A stretch of 64,000 nt of DNA, taken from the NCBI RefSeq assembly GCF_026241165.1, contig NZ_JAPFQN010000014.1, forward strand, positions 17,379 through 81,378. The letters are read 5' to 3'. This DNA is from Mangrovivirga halotolerans. GTDB taxonomy: Bacteria > Bacteroidota > Bacteroidia > Cytophagales > Cyclobacteriaceae. Made by a program: the position numbers and the translations under genes. Of this stretch, positions 62,155 to 64,000 are shown in pieces; the stretch's first letter is position 1; each line of letters begins with the position of its first letter. Below the pieces are notes generated by a model that made no database searches, was not told where the DNA came from, and worked only from the letters and a program-made list of their open reading frames with translations.

Positions 62155-64000
62155 TTATTCTGATTTCACAATCTTTCCTGTTCTCAGACCATTATCAGAT
62201 TCGATACGGTAGATGAACATCTGATCACCATGAAGCGCTCCGTTAAACTCAACTTCATATACATGTCCTGCAACAGCTTCTTCATCAAATAGGATATCAA
62301 GTTGACGTCCTGAGATATCGAATAGTGTTACAGTTGTTCTTGAAGTTTTCTCAACAGAGAACTCGATGGTTACAAAATCCTGGAATGGATTTGGATAAGT
62401 TCTGATGGTGTATGGCTCAGTTAACTCATTAAATGAATCATCTGTAATAAGCTCAGCTTGAGTAACACCTTCGGTATCGCAAAGCTCATTGTTATTGTAA
62501 GCATCAAGGGTTGCAGCCAGTTCAAGTGCATATGATCCTCTTGGATCACCATTTTTTCCTTTGGATTTCAGGTAAGTACCTGTTCCATCGAATCCAATGT
62601 CACACAATAATGCCTGAGCTTGCGCAAGCGCATCCATTGCTTCCTGGCATGTACTGGCGCCCGCTCCAAAGTTCAATTGAGCAGCTAAAGCATGCATTGC
62701 TAATGTGTAAGCCGGATCGCTGGCATTTTTCTTACCAGTAGCTATATCCCTTTGATCTAGTATTGATACAGCCACTTCACAGGTTGTAATTCCAAATTCA
62801 CTGTTTGTGCCGGCACACCATACTACACCTGGTTGATTCAATATGTCATCGAGTAAGATATAACCAGCGTCATAACCTCCATTGGCTTCTGCAGTTGCTG
62901 CCTGACCACCACCGGAACAAGTGTTCCAGTTTTTCCAGTAACCAGGAGTTCTTGCTTCACCACCAGGGAAGGAATTATCTACTGTAATATTGAATATGGC
63001 AGGATCATCCACTCCGTATGTTGCTGTAGGCAATTGATAGACCTGTCCTGGTCCGATATCAAAACATCTGTTTCCTAAATCAGCTGGAGGTACATCATCA
63101 GCATTAGGATTATAAGGAATAACAATTGTTCCTCCTATATCCCATGTTGTAGACCAACCTGCTGGCACATTCTCTTCACAGACAGTATACTCTTCATAAA
63201 TACTTAGAGTCTGACCATCAAATAAAGTGATATTACCTGCGGCTGTAGTCTCTGACGCAATGTTTGTGCCACCAAAACCGTCAGGTCCTTCCCATAAACT
63301 AAATGTCCAGACATCTGTGTAAGTAGTACTACCCTGAGTAGTTTTCAGAATATTAATTTCACTACAAGGCACTACCGTAATTACAATTGGCTCATAAGAG
63401 AAACAACCAGTTGTCGCATTGTAGCTAACAACGTAGTATGTATCAGTAGCATTTGGACTGACTGTAGATGAAATAGTGTTTACACTATTATTCATCGCCT
63501 CATTTTCATCATCGTAATACTTAGCAGTTCCTCCGTCAAGCTGACTAACTAAAGAAGCTAAGTCAATAGATTCTGCTTCGCAAATTGTTGCATTGGTGGC
63601 TACTATGTCTGGATTGTCGTACACCTCTAAGGTAGTAGATGCATATCCTATACAGTTATTTCCACTAATGCTGCGAGCCCATACTGTTTCTGTCGCTCCA
63701 ACAGCTACCTGATATTCGGTAATCGGATTACTATTGGCCTGTGCGTCTGCCTCGGTAGCATAATAAGTTACCTGACCACCGTCAGCTTCATTTACCATTA
63801 CCGCATCAGTTAATGCAAAGGTATAAGATCCTGTCTGACCATCTTCACAAGAGGTCTGTGGATTTAATACCAGGTCTGGATTGTCGTACACCTCTAAGGT
63901 AGTAGATGCATATCCTATACAGTTATTTCCACTAATGCTGCGAGCCCATACTGTTTCTGTCGCTCCAACAGCTACCTGATATTCGGTAATCGGATTACTA
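62155..64000 (-). CDS. repeat-containing T9SS-secreted protein (5' end beyond window)
   Basis: At least 614 codons are in the window and the frame stays open to base 64000, so the N-terminus is missing. C-terminal residues (from IRTYPNPFQDFVTIEF) form a type A sorting domain for type IX secretion, ending TGKIVKSE. Before it: a Cys-containing region with RTPGYWKNWNTCSGGG and a prealbumin-like part (EINILKTTQGSTTYTD). Upstream are Ig-like repeats containing VYDNPD. A repeat of 89 residues (267 bp) is visible with 127 bp identical between copies up to the window edge. The protein is probably a surface or secreted adhesin. The GTG at 63891 is inside the repeat and is not the true start. Confidence 0.88.
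   Translation of the reverse strand, partial: SNPITEYQVAVGATETVWARSISGNNCIGYASTTLEVYDNPDLVLNPQTSCEDGQTGSYTFALTDAVMVNEADGGQVTYYATEADAQANSNPITEYQVAVGATETVWARSISGNNCIGYASTTLEVYDNPDIVATNATICEAESIDLASLVSQLDGGTAKYYDDENEAMNNSVNTISSTVSPNATDTYYVVSYNATTGCFSYEPIVITVVPCSEINILKTTQGSTTYTDVWTFSLWEGPDGFGGTNIASETTAAGNITLFDGQTLSIYEEYTVCEENVPAGWSTTWDIGGTIVIPYNPNADDVPPADLGNRCFDIGPGQVYQLPTATYGVDDPAIFNITVDNSFPGGEARTPGYWKNWNTCSGGGQAATAEANGGYDAGYILLDDILNQPGVVWCAGTNSEFGITTCEVAVSILDQRDIATGKKNASDPAYTLAMHALAAQLNFGAGASTCQEAMDALAQAQALLCDIGFDGTGTYLKSKGKNGDPRGSYALELAATLDAYNNNELCDTEGVTQAELITDDSFNELTEPYTIRTYPNPFQDFVTIEFSVEKTSRTTVTLFDISGRQLDILFDEEAVAGHVYEVEFNGALHGDQMFIYRIESDNGLRTGKIVKSE
63607..64000. repeat. tandem 267-bp coding repeat
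   Basis: Bases 63607-63733 are identical to 63874-64000, an offset of 267 bp (89 codons). The match runs to the window edge, so the second copy is longer than can be seen. It lies within the T9SS cargo gene and keeps the reading frame. Identity at the DNA level suggests recent duplication or gene conversion. Confidence 0.9.

Noticed and set aside
63607..64000. Repeat array as a possible CRISPR
   Set aside because: The unit is 267 bp, in frame and coding; there are no short repeats with unique spacers.

Overview
The window looks like a chromosomal housekeeping stretch from a Bacteroidota bacterium, probably a marine-type Cytophagales (order-level placement is inference). Evidence for the phylum: a C-terminal type IX secretion sorting domain at 62155-64000, DUF3857/transglutaminase and DUF2911 proteins, 7TMR-DISM and two-component-propeller histidine kinases, a MoxR-DUF58-BatA locus, promoters of the TTG-N19-TAnnTTTG type, almost no Shine-Dalgarno sites, frequent TTG/GTG starts and clearly AT-rich DNA. 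I saw no rRNA, tRNA, CRISPR, insertion sequence, integrase or phage gene. No gene-free gap exceeds about 215 bases.

Layout. 1-12.8 kb: the tail of a possible gene, a 3-methyladenine glycosylase, a DUF2911 protein, a sodium/solute symporter preceded by a 41-residue membrane protein, three tandem DUF3857 proteins, L-2-hydroxyglutarate oxidase, a lipoprotein and an M20 peptidase. 12.8-20.9 kb: PIG-L deacetylase, membrane GAF protein, NSS transporter, prolyl-hydroxylase-like oxygenase, a zinc-finger protein and a TerB-like/TauE pair. 20.9-30.3 kb: trmB, folC and an envelope block (TonB-like protein, ExbD, ExbB, SPOR protein, outer-membrane barrel, 1016-residue TPR protein). 30.5-37.9 kb: hybrid histidine kinase, holA, a YdcF/SanA-like protein, acyl-CoA dehydrogenase and a DnaQ/GIY-YIG fusion. 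38-48 kb: fasciclin lipoprotein, LytS/LytTR pair, endonuclease III and two histidine kinases facing each other. 48.2-58.9 kb: a tightly packed seven-gene MoxR/DUF58/BatA-type operon preceded by TldE and a Tat-signal TldD. 59-64 kb: DNA polymerase IV, AEC transporter, a small unknown, a DinB-fold protein and the 3' part of a repeat-rich T9SS cargo gene that runs off the window.

How they fit together. The main theme is cell-envelope work. ExbB/ExbD/TonB with a SPOR protein, a barrel and a giant TPR protein could form a proton-driven trans-envelope assembly. The MoxR operon couples a AAA+ ATPase to membrane-anchored partners with large extracytoplasmic parts, beside a predicted exported TldD. 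Signalling is rich: one cytoplasmic hybrid kinase, two membrane kinases with near-matching cores but unrelated sensors and no adjacent regulator, and one LytS/LytTR pair.

Most promising for novelty: the 41-residue protein coupled to the symporter, the Tat-signal TldD with a signal-less TldE next to the MoxR operon, the dyad at the acyl-CoA dehydrogenase promoter, the dead-triad DUF3857 paralogues flanking an intact one, and an endonuclease III that lacks the iron-sulfur cysteines.
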